A stretch of DNA of 64,000 bases from JADJPO01 sp963750395 (GTDB lineage Bacteria > Actinomycetota > Actinomycetes > Actinomycetales > Kineosporiaceae): the NCBI GenBank assembly GCA_963750395.1, contig CAVVQM010000010.1, forward strand, positions 186,001 through 250,000, given 5' to 3'. Positions within the stretch are counted from its first letter, which is position 1; every line of letters begins with the position of its first letter. The notes beneath the pieces were generated by a model that saw only the letters and a list, made by a program, of their open reading frames with translations, was not told the origin of the DNA and searched no databases. The translations under genes were made by a program, and so were the position numbers. This document shows, piece by piece, positions 1 through 8,680 of this stretch.

Positions 1-432
1 GGCGGCGTCGACCGCGCGCAGCGCCGTGAGACCCGAGACCGGCATGGCCGCTGCCTGGGTGAACGTAAGGATCGACGGCCTGTGGGCGAGCTTGTCCTCG
101 CGGGCGACGGCGTACTGCGCGAAGGAGCCCCGCGCGATGCCGAAGACCTCCTCGCCGACGACGAAGCGCGTGACGTCCGGGCCGATCGCCTCGACGGTGC
201 CCGCCACGTCCAGGCCGGGCACACGGTTCCTGGGCCTGCGGACGCCCATGGCGGCACGCATCAGGTAGGGCTCCCCCTTCATCAAGTGCACGTCGCCTCG
301 GCTGATCCCGGCCGCGTGCACTCGCAGCAGCACCTCACCGGCACCGGCCGTGGGCTGGTCGATGTCGCGCAGCTGCAGCACCTCGGCCGAGCCGTACGTC
401 TCCTGGACGATCGCCTTCATCGTGGTGGTCAT
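1..432 (-). CDS. MDR-family zinc-independent oxidoreductase, N-terminal part
   Basis: Only the first 144 residues are in the window; the gene runs off the left edge. The product starts MTTTMKAIVQETYG and shows the GroES-like fold of quinone oxidoreductase-type medium-chain dehydrogenases, including the GISRGDVHLMKGEP stretch near residue 45 and GLDVAGTVEAIG near 75. Such enzymes reduce quinones or enones with NADPH in the cytoplasm. The Cys and His ligands of the zinc-dependent class are not seen in this part. The gene is related to the full-length MDR gene at 6015-6980. A 33-bp element about 67 bp upstream (499-530) also sits before the HMA gene. The substrate is unknown. Confidence 0.85.
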   Translation of the reverse strand, partial: MTTTMKAIVQETYGSAEVLQLRDIDQPTAGAGEVLLRVHAAGISRGDVHLMKGEPYLMRAAMGVRRPRNRVPGLDVAGTVEAIGPDVTRFVVGEEVFGIARGSFAQYAVAREDKLAHRPSILTFTQAAAMPVSGLTALRAVDAA

Positions 433-498
433 GTCACTCTCCTGTTCGGGATGGGTCACGCCCTTGTTGCGCTGAATCAACACTGGCTCGCAGGCTCA

Positions 499-530
499 CC
501 TGGTCGCGCCGGTGAAATCGCCGGGTTGTC
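499..530. promoter_or_regulatory. Copy A of a shared near-palindromic element
   Basis: The stretch holds CCGGTGAAATCGCCGG, an imperfect inverted repeat, flanked by CCTGGTCGCG and GTTGTC. An almost identical 33-bp copy lies at 2302-2334. This copy is about 67 bp upstream of the oxidoreductase start at 432, a position that fits an operator or promoter element. The binding protein is unknown; the neighbouring LAL regulator (2358-5072) is one candidate, by inference only. Confidence 0.5.
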
Positions 531-602
531 GTCGCCGAGACCTGGAATCAGGGGGCAGATTCCCCCGCCGAGGGCGCACCGGGCACGTGATGAGCAGTGG
601 AC

Positions 603-1985
603 CTACCTGGCGAGTGGCGTACCCGTCCGGACCGAGGTGACGACGGCGCGGATGGCCGTGATCGTCGAGGCGGCCGCGGTCTGGTCCGCGACGAGCATCT
701 CGTGCGTGGCGCCGTCGACGGTGCGGTGCGCCGAGTTGGTCGACAGCCGAGCCAGCTTGTCCTGGTTCGCGATCCAGCTCTCGGCGCTCCCGCTGCCCGC
801 GGTGAGGACGAACAGCGGGGTGTCACCGAGGCTGCGGAGCTCGGCCGCCTCCTGCATCGAGGTGCTCCCCTGCGCGAACTCGTCGATCGTCGAACGCAGC
901 GTGGCGGGCGTCGAGATGCTGGCCCGCACCTCCTCGCGCGCCGGGGAGGGCAACGTGCCGTAGGAGGCCAGGCTGTACAGCCGGCCGAGACCGACGCGTG
1001 ACACGACCGAGACGAGCGACGTGGCGCGTACCAGGAGGTCGTTGCGACCGACGGGCGCGTCCGTCCGAGGTGCCGGCGACGTGGGCGCGGTGGAGTCGAT
1101 GAGGACCATGCCGGCGACGTCGTCCGGGTAGTGGGCGGCGTAGGCGAGCACGTAGAGCCCGCCGAAGGAGTGGCCGGCCAGCACGTAGGGGCCGGGGACA
1201 TGCGCGTTGTGCAGCAGGGTGTGCAGGTCGTCGGCGACGCGGATGCCGTCCTGGGGGGTGTCGACCGGGTCGCTCCAGCCGCGGCCGGGGCGATCGTAGA
1301 CGCACACACGGGTGTCGCGGGCCACGGCCGGCGCGATCCACGCCATGGTCGAGGCCATGTCGCCCGCACCCGGCTGCAGGACCACGGTCGGGCTGCCGGT
1401 GCCGCTGCAGCGCAGGTGCATCCGGTGCCCGTCGACGTCGACCAGCCGGCCGGGCATCGGGTAGTGGCTCGCGTCGTAGGCCTCGAGGACCGTTTCGACC
1501 CCGCCGCCGACGGACGCCAGGGCGAGGGCGGCGAGGACGGGGTAGAGCAGCACGCGTGCGCTCGTGGAGTGCAGCCGGCGGCGCGCGCGGACGAACGTGA
1601 CGACGATCAGCGCCAGCATCGCCGGTGGCCACACCCACGTGAGCACCTGCTGGGCCGTGGACCCGAATGCGATCAGTAGCAGCCCGCCCAGTCCCATGAA
1701 CAGGGCCGGCGCTGCAGCCCAACACTGGGGCTGGTCGGTGAAGCGGACCGAGAGCACGGTGAGCATGGCCCAGCCGAGCGCGAAGCCACACAGGATCGCG
1801 CCGGTCGCGCCGGTGTCGTCTGCGGCGATGAACGGGGCGAAGACGAGGAGCACCCCGGCTACCAGACCGGCGGCCAACGACCCGGCGACGATCTGGCCGA
1901 GGTGCCCCCTGGGGCCGATTGGGGCCTCGGGCGCGGACCCCAGGGTTGCGTCGGTGTGCGTGGACTGGCGGACTGAGGGGTTCAT
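603..1985 (-). CDS. Membrane-anchored alpha/beta hydrolase
   Basis: A 460-residue protein. The N-terminal third (about residues 30-165) has four or five hydrophobic membrane segments. From about residue 180 there is an alpha/beta hydrolase domain with VVLQPGAG (oxyanion region), VCVYDRPGRGWSDP, the nucleophile elbow GHSFGGLY near residue 270, and a late His in the DGATHEML segment. A catalytic domain on the cytoplasmic or outer face is therefore tethered to the membrane; the substrate cannot be told. I chose the ATG at 1985 (MNPSVRQ) because it leaves a 23-bp gap after the HMA gene; a longer upstream reading is only arginine-rich shadow sequence. It probably forms an operon with the HMA gene. 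Confidence 0.85.
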   Translation of the reverse strand: MNPSVRQSTHTDATLGSAPEAPIGPRGHLGQIVAGSLAAGLVAGVLLVFAPFIAADDTGATGAILCGFALGWAMLTVLSVRFTDQPQCWAAAPALFMGLGGLLLIAFGSTAQQVLTWVWPPAMLALIVVTFVRARRRLHSTSARVLLYPVLAALALASVGGGVETVLEAYDASHYPMPGRLVDVDGHRMHLRCSGTGSPTVVLQPGAGDMASTMAWIAPAVARDTRVCVYDRPGRGWSDPVDTPQDGIRVADDLHTLLHNAHVPGPYVLAGHSFGGLYVLAYAAHYPDDVAGMVLIDSTAPTSPAPRTDAPVGRNDLLVRATSLVSVVSRVGLGRLYSLASYGTLPSPAREEVRASISTPATLRSTIDEFAQGSTSMQEAAELRSLGDTPLFVLTAGSGSAESWIANQDKLARLSTNSAHRTVDGATHEMLVADQTAAASTITAIRAVVTSVRTGTPLAR

Positions 1986-2008
1986 GGCTCCTGCTCTCGG
2001 TCGCTCGT

Positions 2009-2242
2009 TCAGGGGCGGAGCTGGTAGCCGGCGGTCTTCACCGCTGCGGTGACGTCGACCCGGTCGACGGGCGTCTCGGCGGTAACGGTGACGGTGCCGG
2101 TGGTCGTGTCGATGTGGACCTGGACGACGCCGGGCAGCCGGCCGATCTGGTCGGTGACGGCGTCGTGGCATCGCCGGCAGGTCATGCCGTCGACGTGGAA
2201 GGTGGTCGCGCCGACGAAGGTGCGAGGCGTGTCATTCAGCAC
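2009..2242 (-). CDS. Heavy-metal-associated (HMA) domain protein, CopZ-like
   Basis: A small protein of about 77 residues that is one HMA domain. The metal-binding loop GMTCRRCHDAV (MTCxxC) is present, followed by the usual beta-alpha-beta-beta-alpha-beta pattern ending in VKTAGYQLRP. Such proteins bind copper(I) or other soft metals through the two cysteines and pass them to ATPases or regulators. The GTG start at 2242 has GGGAG six bases upstream; a start at 2284 is possible. The gene precedes the membrane hydrolase on the same strand, with no metal ATPase nearby, so its partner is unclear. Confidence 0.85.
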   Translation of the reverse strand: MLNDTPRTFVGATTFHVDGMTCRRCHDAVTDQIGRLPGVVQVHIDTTTGTVTVTAETPVDRVDVTAAVKTAGYQLRP

Positions 2243-2301
2243 GAGGGTCTCCCGGACGCTGGCGGTGATTCCTGACCTCTTCACCGTGCGGCGTGGCCTC
2301 G

Positions 2302-2334
2302 CCTGGTCGCGCCGGTGATTTCGCCGGGGTTGTC
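2302..2334. promoter_or_regulatory. Copy B of the shared near-palindromic element
   Basis: This copy holds CCGGTGATTTCGCCGG with the same flanks as copy A (499-530), including CCTGGTCGCG on the left and GTTGTC on the right. It lies in the divergent gap between the HMA gene (start 2242, 60 bp away) and the LAL regulator (start 2358, 24 bp away). Its position relative to the minus-strand gene matches copy A, which suggests a common promoter or operator. Confidence 0.5.
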
Positions 2335-2357
2335 CTCGATCCGGCTACGCTCGCCGC

Positions 2358-5072
2358 GTGCTCGCGGGTCGAGAGGACGAGCGCGTCGCGGTTCGGGGGC
2401 TGTTGGACCAGGCGCGCCACTCACACGGGTCCGCGCTCGTTCTGCACGGATTGCCGGGCGTCGGCAAGTCCACGCTGCTCGCCGAAGCCGCCGCCGAGGC
2501 CGAGGGGTTCACCGTGCTGCGGACCTCCGGGATCGAGTCGGAGTCGCCGCTGGCGTTCGCCGCCCTCCAGCGCCTGTTGCGCCCCGTCCTGCGCCTGACG
2601 GAACGACTGCCCGCCCCACAGGCGCGTTCGTTGCGCCGGGCGTTCGGTGAGGAGGACGGCGAGGTCGACCGGTTCCTCGTCTTCCTCGCCGCGCTGAGCC
2701 TGCTCGCGGAGGCGGCGGAGGAGGCCCCGGTGCTGGCTGTCGTCGATGACGCGCACTGGCTCGACGGCGCCTCCGCGGCCGCTCTACTCTTCGTGGCACG
2801 TCGCCTGCAGGCCGAGCGGTTGGCCCTGCTGTTGGCCGCCCGCGACGGCGACGTCCGTAGCTTCGACGCGGGCGAGCTGGCGAACCTCACGCTGGGCGAG
2901 CTCGACGCGAACGACGCCGGCGTTCTGCTCACCGCGCTCGCGGGAGTCCCTGTTCCGGGTCACGTGCTCGACCGGCTGGTGACCAGCACCGCAGGCAATC
3001 CGCTCGCCCTTGTCGAGCTCGCGCGGGCGCTCCCGACGGGTCAGCTCAGCGGCCGGGACCCACTGCCGGTCCATCTGCCTTTGACCGAGGGGGTGGAGCG
3101 TGCCTTCCTCGACCGGGTCAGACGCCTTCCGTCGGGCGCGCAGGCGTTCCTGCTGGTGGCGGCAGCCGACGACTCCGGCCGGGCTGCGATCGTGCGGCGG
3201 GCGGCGCGCGCCCTCGACGCCTCACCCGAGGCGGTCAGCGCTGCGGAGGACTCCGGCCTCGTGCGTGTCATCGACGGCGCCGTGGCCCTGCGTCACCCTT
3301 TGGTGCGCTCCGCGGTCTATGGCGCGGCCACGGGCAGCCAGCGCAGGGCGGCTCACCGGGCGCTCGCGGCCGCTCTGGTCGACAGCGGGGACGTCGACCG
3401 GCGCGCGTGGCATCGGGCGGCGGCGGTCGAGGAGCCCGACGAGTCCGTCGTCGCCGACCTCGACCAGGTCGCCGAGCGTGCCGGCCGACGCGGCGGACTC
3501 GAGGCCGCCTCGGCTGCCTGGGAGCGTGCCGCCGAGCTCACGGTTGCCGCAGGGCCGCGCGCGTCCCGGCTGTTGTCCGCCGCCGGTGCCGCGTGGGCCG
3601 GTGCCCAACCGGGGCGCGCCCGCGCCCTCGCAGAGGCCGCCCGAGCGACCGCCGACAGCGTCGTGGTGCGTGCCGACGTCGATCGGCTCCGCGCTCGGAT
3701 CGAGTGGAACATCGGGTCGGGGCCGGTCGGGCACCGGATCCTGCTGCAGGCCGCCCGGGACGTCGCCGCAACGGACTTCACCCGGGCCACGGTGATGGCA
3801 AGGATGGCGGCCGCGGCCGCCACCTTCGGCGCCGACTCGGGCATCGACATCGACCCGACCGAGTTCGTCGGCGACCTGAACTCCATGCCGCCCGGCGCAG
3901 GACGCTCGTCGGCCCTGCTCCTGTCCGGCTTCGCCCACATCGCCCAGGGAAACCTGCGTGACGCGGCAGCTGAGTTCCGGCTGGCCTTCGCCGAGGACGC
4001 GGCCGGTGGGGACGTCGACCTCGTGCCGAACCTCGGTCTCGCCGCGCTGTACATCGGCGACGACGACGTCGCCCTGCGCGAGTACGGCCGGTTCGTGGCC
4101 CGCGCTCGGGATGCGGGCGCACCAGTCACCATCCTGTTCGGGCTCGCCCGCCGCGCCGCGGCGGAGATCAGCACCGGCGACTGGCGCACCGCCGCCGCCG
4201 GCGCGGCCGAGGCGCTGGACCTCGCGCGTGGAACCGGCCAGGACGCACTGGCCAGCCTGCCGCTGGCGTGGCTCACCCTGCTGGCTGCGCTGCGCGGAGA
4301 CCAGCCCGAGTTCGACCGCTGTCGCACAGAGTTCGACCGGCCGACCCGCGGCCGAGACGTCGGGCTGACCAGCGTCGTCGGCCGCGACGTGCTGTTCTGG
4401 GCACGGGGCGTCGCCGCAGCCGACGCGCCGGGCGCCGCACTTCACCACCTCGAGCAGATCACCCACGCGATGGTGACGGACATGTCGGCGCTGGACCGGA
4501 TGGAGGCGGCCGCACGCGCCGGGCGAGGCGATCTGGTGGGCCAGTGGGCGGACGAGCTCGCGACCCGGGCCGATCTCACCGGGGCACCCTGGGCGATGGC
4601 ATTCGCCTCTCATGCGCGCGCCCTGTTGGCCGACGGATCCGAGGCGCAGACGCTGTTCGAGCGCGCCCTCGACGCGCACGCACGCTCACCGCGTCGGGTC
4701 GACCAGGCCCGGACAGAGTTGGCGTTCGGTGAGTTCCTCCGGCGCTCGCGTCGGCGGGTGGACGCGCGTGAGCACCTCCGCGCCGCACTGGACACCTTCG
4801 AGGACGTCGGCGCCGCACGCTGGGCGACGCGCGCGCGGCACGAGCTCCGAGCGTCGGGCGAGACCTCCCGCAAGCGGGACGCCGGCGCTCCCGTCGACCT
4901 CACGCCCCAAGAACGACACGTCGCCGAGCTGGTGCGGCAGGGCCTGAGCAACCGCGACGCCGCTGCCCGGCTGTTCCTGTCCCCTCGGACGATCGACTTT
5001 CACCTGCGCAACGTGTTCACCAAGCTCGGAGTGTCCTCGCGCGCGGAGCTCGCGGCGCTCGACCTGTCCTAA
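2358..5072 (+). CDS. LAL-type LuxR-family transcriptional regulator with AAA ATPase domain
   Basis: A 904-residue regulator. An N-terminal ATPase module has Walker A GLPGVGKST at residues 31-39 and a Walker B-like VLAVVDDAHWLDG near 125. A long helical, TPR-like middle follows, then a C-terminal LuxR-type helix-turn-helix (LTPQERHVAELVRQGLS through RTIDFHLRNVFTKLGVSSR). Large ATP-binding LuxR (LAL/MalT-like) proteins activate nearby genes in response to a ligand sensed by the middle region. The GTG start is 24 bp from copy B of the shared element. Divergent placement from the HMA-hydrolase operon suggests it may regulate that operon, the adjacent oxidoreductases, or itself. Confidence 0.92.
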   Translation: MLAGREDERVAVRGLLDQARHSHGSALVLHGLPGVGKSTLLAEAAAEAEGFTVLRTSGIESESPLAFAALQRLLRPVLRLTERLPAPQARSLRRAFGEEDGEVDRFLVFLAALSLLAEAAEEAPVLAVVDDAHWLDGASAAALLFVARRLQAERLALLLAARDGDVRSFDAGELANLTLGELDANDAGVLLTALAGVPVPGHVLDRLVTSTAGNPLALVELARALPTGQLSGRDPLPVHLPLTEGVERAFLDRVRRLPSGAQAFLLVAAADDSGRAAIVRRAARALDASPEAVSAAEDSGLVRVIDGAVALRHPLVRSAVYGAATGSQRRAAHRALAAALVDSGDVDRRAWHRAAAVEEPDESVVADLDQVAERAGRRGGLEAASAAWERAAELTVAAGPRASRLLSAAGAAWAGAQPGRARALAEAARATADSVVVRADVDRLRARIEWNIGSGPVGHRILLQAARDVAATDFTRATVMARMAAAAATFGADSGIDIDPTEFVGDLNSMPPGAGRSSALLLSGFAHIAQGNLRDAAAEFRLAFAEDAAGGDVDLVPNLGLAALYIGDDDVALREYGRFVARARDAGAPVTILFGLARRAAAEISTGDWRTAAAGAAEALDLARGTGQDALASLPLAWLTLLAALRGDQPEFDRCRTEFDRPTRGRDVGLTSVVGRDVLFWARGVAAADAPGAALHHLEQITHAMVTDMSALDRMEAAARAGRGDLVGQWADELATRADLTGAPWAMAFASHARALLADGSEAQTLFERALDAHARSPRRVDQARTELAFGEFLRRSRRRVDAREHLRAALDTFEDVGAARWATRARHELRASGETSRKRDAGAPVDLTPQERHVAELVRQGLSNRDAAARLFLSPRTIDFHLRNVFTKLGVSSRAELAALDLS

Positions 5073-5172
5073 GCGCGATGCCGAACACGATGGCCGAGCA
5101 CCCCGACCAGCACTACCGCGAAAGAACGAGCCCGGATCGCGCTGCTCTGATCACTCGTCTCATGACGCACGC

Positions 5173-5961
5173 TCACAGCTGGGACTCGCGGGCGGCGGCG
5201 GCGCGCCGCTGCCAGGAGTCGGCGTCCACGCCCCGCCACAGCAGCCACCCTGCGAAGGCGAGCTCACCGGGGACGGCCAGGACCAGCACGACGACGTCGA
5301 GCGCGCCGGCCAGACCGGGGGCGACGAGCACGCCGAAGCTCTGCGCCAGGTAGCCGCCGCCGGCGAGGGCCAGCAGTACGCCGACCAGCCGCGGCAGGTA
5401 CCCCGACCGGTGGACCAGCCAGCCGAGCAGCACCAGGTGCAGGCCGAAGAACAGGCCCCAGACCAACACCACCTGGTCGTTCGCCTCCTGGAACGCGAGG
5501 GCGAGTGCGTCCCGCTGCTCGAGGCTGAAGGCCGTGAGATAGCCCGCGCCGCCGACCATCACGACGGTCACGATGCTGGTCACGAGGTTGCCCGCGGCCA
5601 TGACCACGCCCTCGCCGACCCGCGCGAAGGCGGCCGCGAGCGACACCGTGCGGGAGACCGGACGCAGCAGCGTGTACAGCAGCCCGGCGAGAGCGATCTC
5701 GATCAGCACCACCGCGGCCTCGCCGGCCATACCCCAGCGGAACAGGCTCTGGCCGGCGGCGATGTTCGCGGAGGTGGTCGCGGCGTCCCCGGGCACGACG
5801 AGGACCGATCGCGCCATGGTGGACAGCGGGTAGAGCACGAAGATCGCGAGGTAGAGCACCCCTGCGACTCGAGTCAGGCGACGCAGTCGGGCGCGGACCG
5901 CCGGTGGGGCGGTGGCGCTGCGCTGGTCCGCGCGGGGGTCGGGGTGGGTCGAGGTCGTCAT
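5173..5961 (-). CDS. DUF4386-family integral membrane protein
   Basis: A 262-residue protein with about six membrane segments after a short polar N-terminus (MTTSTHPDPRADQRSATAPP). The pattern AGVLYLAIFVLYPLS, then a charged helix with LEQRDALALAFQEAND, then GLFFGLHLVLLGWLVHRSGYLP is characteristic of DUF4386 proteins, whose function is unknown. The ATG at 5961 lies 53 bp after the stop of the MDR oxidoreductase, so the two are probably co-transcribed. The gene converges with the LAL regulator. Confidence 0.85.
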   Translation of the reverse strand: MTTSTHPDPRADQRSATAPPAVRARLRRLTRVAGVLYLAIFVLYPLSTMARSVLVVPGDAATTSANIAAGQSLFRWGMAGEAAVVLIEIALAGLLYTLLRPVSRTVSLAAAFARVGEGVVMAAGNLVTSIVTVVMVGGAGYLTAFSLEQRDALALAFQEANDQVVLVWGLFFGLHLVLLGWLVHRSGYLPRLVGVLLALAGGGYLAQSFGVLVAPGLAGALDVVVLVLAVPGELAFAGWLLWRGVDADSWQRRAAAARESQL

Positions 5962-6014
5962 GGTTCGGGTCCTTTCCGGTGCGATGGCGGCTTCGGTGGG
6001 TCTGGCCGGGCGGC

Positions 6015-6980
6015 TCAGACGGTGAGGACGACACGCCCCCGCGCATGGCCGGCGGCGACGTAAGCCAGGGCGTCGGGCGCGTCCCGCAGGTCGTAGGTCG
6101 CGTCGACGACCGGCAGGACCTTGCCCTCGGCGGTGAGCGCGAGGACCTCCTCGAGGGCGGCCCGGTCCTGGGTGGCGAAAAGCGGGCGGAGACGTTGCCG
6201 CACCCACGGTGAGAGCAAGGCAGCCCGGGCGAACCGGCCGGCGCCGGTCAGGGAGCGCGCGTTCTGGCCGCCGACGACGACGTACGACCCGCCTGGGCGC
6301 AGCACCCGTCGGGCGGCGGTGAGCCGTTCACGGCCCACCAGGTCGACGACCAGGTCGTAGTGACCCACGGACGCTGAAAGGTCGTCGCGGGTGTAGTCGA
6401 GGACGCGGTCGGCGCCGGTGGACCGCACCAGCTCGAGGTTGCGGGTGCTGGCCACACCGGTGACCTCGGCGCCGAGTGCCTTCGCGAGCTGGACGGCGAA
6501 GGTCCCGACGCCGCCGGAGGCGCCCAGCACCAGGACGCGCTGGCCGGCCTTCGGCGTCCCGGCCTTGTGCAGGGCCTGCCAGGCCGTGACGGCGGCGGTC
6601 GGGATCGCGGCGGCCTGCTCGAACGTGAGCGTCGCCGGCTTGCGCAGCAGCCGCTCCGGTCGCGCGGTCGTGAGTTCGGCGAACGCGCTGTCCGCCCAGC
6701 CGACCACCTGATCGCCGGGCTCGAGGTCGGTGACCGCATCGCCGACGGCCTCGACGACGCCCGCCACGTCGGCGCCGAGGCGGACCCGCTTCGGCCGACT
6801 CAGTCCGGTCGTGAGCCGGGTTGCGTACGGGATCCCCTCGGTGGCCAGCGTGTCACCGCGGTTCACCCCGGCGGCGCGGACGCGGATCACGATGGACCGT
6901 CCGTCGGCGCGGGGGGCCGGGACGTCCTGCAGCCGAAGGGACTCCGGCGGGCCGTAGCTGTCGTGCACGATCGTCTGCAT
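6015..6980 (-). CDS. MDR-family NAD(P)-dependent oxidoreductase
   Basis: A 321-residue quinone-oxidoreductase-type enzyme. The N-terminal GroES-like domain includes AAGVNRGDTLATEG and ADVAGVVEAVGDAV. The Rossmann domain has VLVLGASGGVGTFAVQLAKA near residue 150, an NADP-binding signature. The usual zinc ligands are absent. The end (AHARGRVVLTV) is the standard family tail. It probably reduces a quinone or enone in the cytoplasm. It is a paralogue of the truncated gene at the left edge and seems to lead an operon with the DUF4386 gene. Confidence 0.9.
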   Translation of the reverse strand: MQTIVHDSYGPPESLRLQDVPAPRADGRSIVIRVRAAGVNRGDTLATEGIPYATRLTTGLSRPKRVRLGADVAGVVEAVGDAVTDLEPGDQVVGWADSAFAELTTARPERLLRKPATLTFEQAAAIPTAAVTAWQALHKAGTPKAGQRVLVLGASGGVGTFAVQLAKALGAEVTGVASTRNLELVRSTGADRVLDYTRDDLSASVGHYDLVVDLVGRERLTAARRVLRPGGSYVVVGGQNARSLTGAGRFARAALLSPWVRQRLRPLFATQDRAALEEVLALTAEGKVLPVVDATYDLRDAPDALAYVAAGHARGRVVLTV

Positions 6981-7064
6981 CGGGTCTGCTCCGGTCTCCT
7001 AATCCGAAAATGGATGGTGACCGGCGCGCGACAGCTCCCGGGCGTAGCGCAGCGGAGCCCGGGA

Positions 7065-7552
7065 TGGGGTGCGGTGTGGCAGGTGGTTCCTCAGGCGACG
7101 GAGTTGGGGTGACCTGGTAGCCGAGGGCTGCTGGCCGCGGACGTGGTCGCGGTGGCGCGTTGGGTCCGGCGCGGGTGTCGTAGTGTCAGGACCGAGGTCG
7201 ACGAAGGTGGCGTGCTCGTCGGCCAGGAGGTTCCAGACGATGGTCCGAATGGATCGGCCGACCGCGACCAGGGCCTTCTTCTTCCCGCGCCTGCGGGCGA
7301 TCCGGCGGTACCTCTCGCCGAGGAAGGTGTTGGTGCGGGAGGCACCGATCGCGGCTTCGCCGAGGGCCCGGGCGAGGTAGCGGTTGCCGTAACCGGTGGC
7401 ACCGTTGCCTTGGACCGGCCGGCGGACTCCTTGACGCCAGGGGCGAACCGCGCCCAGGACGCCAGGTGCGCGGAGGTGGGGAACCGGGTCATGTCGGTGC
7501 CGATCTCGGCGCTGATCGCGCGGGCGGCGGTCCTGCCGATGCCGGGGATCGG
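7065..7552 (-). pseudogene. IS110-family transposase, C-terminal fragment
   Basis: Only the C-terminal part of an IS110/IS116/IS902 transposase is present. The segment IPGIGRTAARAISAEIG then FPTSAHLASWARFAPGVKESAGR lies in one frame. GNRYLARALGEAAIGASR through KKALVAVGRSIRTIVWNLL follows in a second, and ALGYQVTP in a third. Two single-base deletions explain the frame changes, one in the AAGG run near 7420 and one near 7105. The N-terminal DEDD catalytic part is missing. This is a dead transposon remnant; its inner edge abuts a truncated DUF2568 gene on the other strand. Confidence 0.8.
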
Positions 7553-7559
7553 CGTGGTG

Positions 7560-7808
7560 GTCGTACCGGTCGCCGTCGCTGTCATCTGGGCTGTGTTCAA
7601 CGTGCTCGACGACCCGAGCCGCTCCGGCGCCGCCCCCGTCGAGGTTCACGGATGGGTCCGCCTCGCCCTGGAACTCGCGATCTTGGGTGGCGGGGCCGCC
7701 GCCGTCGCGTTCGCGGTTCGCCCCGAGCTGGGCATCGTGCTGGGGCTGGCAGTTCTCGGCCACTACCTCTTCTCGTGGGACCGCGTCGAATGGCTGGTCC
7801 GCGCTTGA
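7560..7808 (+). pseudogene. DUF2568 (YrdB-like) membrane protein, 3' remnant
   Basis: About 82 codons encode a membrane protein tail with WAVFNVLDDPSRS, VHGWVRLALELAILGGGAAA and GHYLFSWDRVEWL. This matches the end of the YrdB/DUF2568 family (a small multi-spanning protein of unknown function). There is no start codon or ribosome site for it; the open frame continues backwards into the antisense of the IS110 fragment. The likely reading is that the element removed or replaced the 5' half. Low hydrophobic decay suggests the event was not very old. Confidence 0.6.
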
Positions 7809-8062
7809 GAGCCCACGGAGTCAGCCGAGGGGACGGACGACCGTCACGGCCACGCCGCCGACGGTGACTGGCTGATGGGACGCAGCTCGGACTGACGCTG
7901 GAGCAGCACGTCGAGGCGGCGGCGCAGATCGCGGATACATCGACGACTCGTTCGCCGCCGCCATCGATCTCGTGATCGAAGCGATCGCCTCCCACTCGAT
8001 CCGAACGATGGGCCTGTGAACTGCCGCGTCTACGGTGGACCTACCGGACGATGAGCCGGGCT

Positions 8063-8680
8063 TCATCCCTGTCTGGAGCCCGGAACAGATCTGGGCGTGG
8101 ATGGCGCCGTGGTCGACGATTGTGCACTGTCCTGGTTGGCGCGCAGCGCCTCGGCGCGGGCGGCGACGTCTTCGGCGATGTAACGGTGCCTCGGCAACAA
8201 CTGGCCCACTGTGTACTTGGCCGCCAAGAGGTCGATGCAGTCCTGTGCGGTGGTGTAGCACAGCCGGTTGAACAGCCTCGCGGCGTCGTCGAGGTCGCGT
8301 TCGTCGCGGGAGGCGTGCAGTTTCATCGCCAGCAGATACTCCGGCGACGGCACCTGCACCAGCAGCGACTCGGACTCAAACACGGTGACTGGCCGGGCGT
8401 CGTCGCCGGGCAGGAATCCCTTTGCGGCGTCGTTGAGCCAGTCAGGCCCCAGACCGTGGGAGGCGCTGATCTCCTCGGCGATCTCCCGCACAACCGGCGC
8501 GGGGATGAAAAGGGCGTCCACGTCACGGGTGAGGCGGTCCTGGTCGTACTCCAGTGCCATCGCGGCCCCACCCACGACGAACAACTGAGCCTGCGCGCGA
8601 CGCGCCTGCAAGCGCTCGGACAGTTCGGCGAACAGGGCGCGAACCCGCTGTGCGTCGAGCGCCGCCCCGAGGCTGGTCAT
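8063..8680 (-). CDS. DUF6036-like nucleotidyltransferase
   Basis: A 205-residue protein with the features of the minimal nucleotidyltransferase fold: LFVVGGAAMALEYDQDRLTRDVDALF near residues 30-60 (the GG then DxD pattern), and PEYLLAMKLHASRDERDLDDAARL near 115 (the K and D that follow in AbiEii/DUF6036 proteins). Related proteins act as toxins in toxin-antitoxin or phage-defence pairs, or modify tRNA. The ATG at 8680 overlaps the stop of the upstream gene (ATGA), so the two are translationally coupled. The last 30 residues are low-complexity and may be poorly conserved. Confidence 0.75.
   Translation of the reverse strand: MTSLGAALDAQRVRALFAELSERLQARRAQAQLFVVGGAAMALEYDQDRLTRDVDALFIPAPVVREIAEEISASHGLGPDWLNDAAKGFLPGDDARPVTVFESESLLVQVPSPEYLLAMKLHASRDERDLDDAARLFNRLCYTTAQDCIDLLAAKYTVGQLLPRHRYIAEDVAARAEALRANQDSAQSSTTAPSTPRSVPGSRQG

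Noticed and set aside
3222..4679. Long open frame on the minus strand inside the LAL regulator
   Set aside because: It is antisense to a clear LuxR-family gene, has no family features and reflects GC-rich third positions.
7143..7559. Plus-strand frame leading into the DUF2568 remnant
   Set aside because: This part is antisense to the IS110 fragment and has no DUF2568 similarity.
7860..8020. Short plus-strand pieces resembling the end of a TetR-type regulator (LTLEQHVEAAA, DDSFAAAIDLVIEAI)
   Set aside because: They lie in different frames, are very short, and the resemblance is too weak to call.
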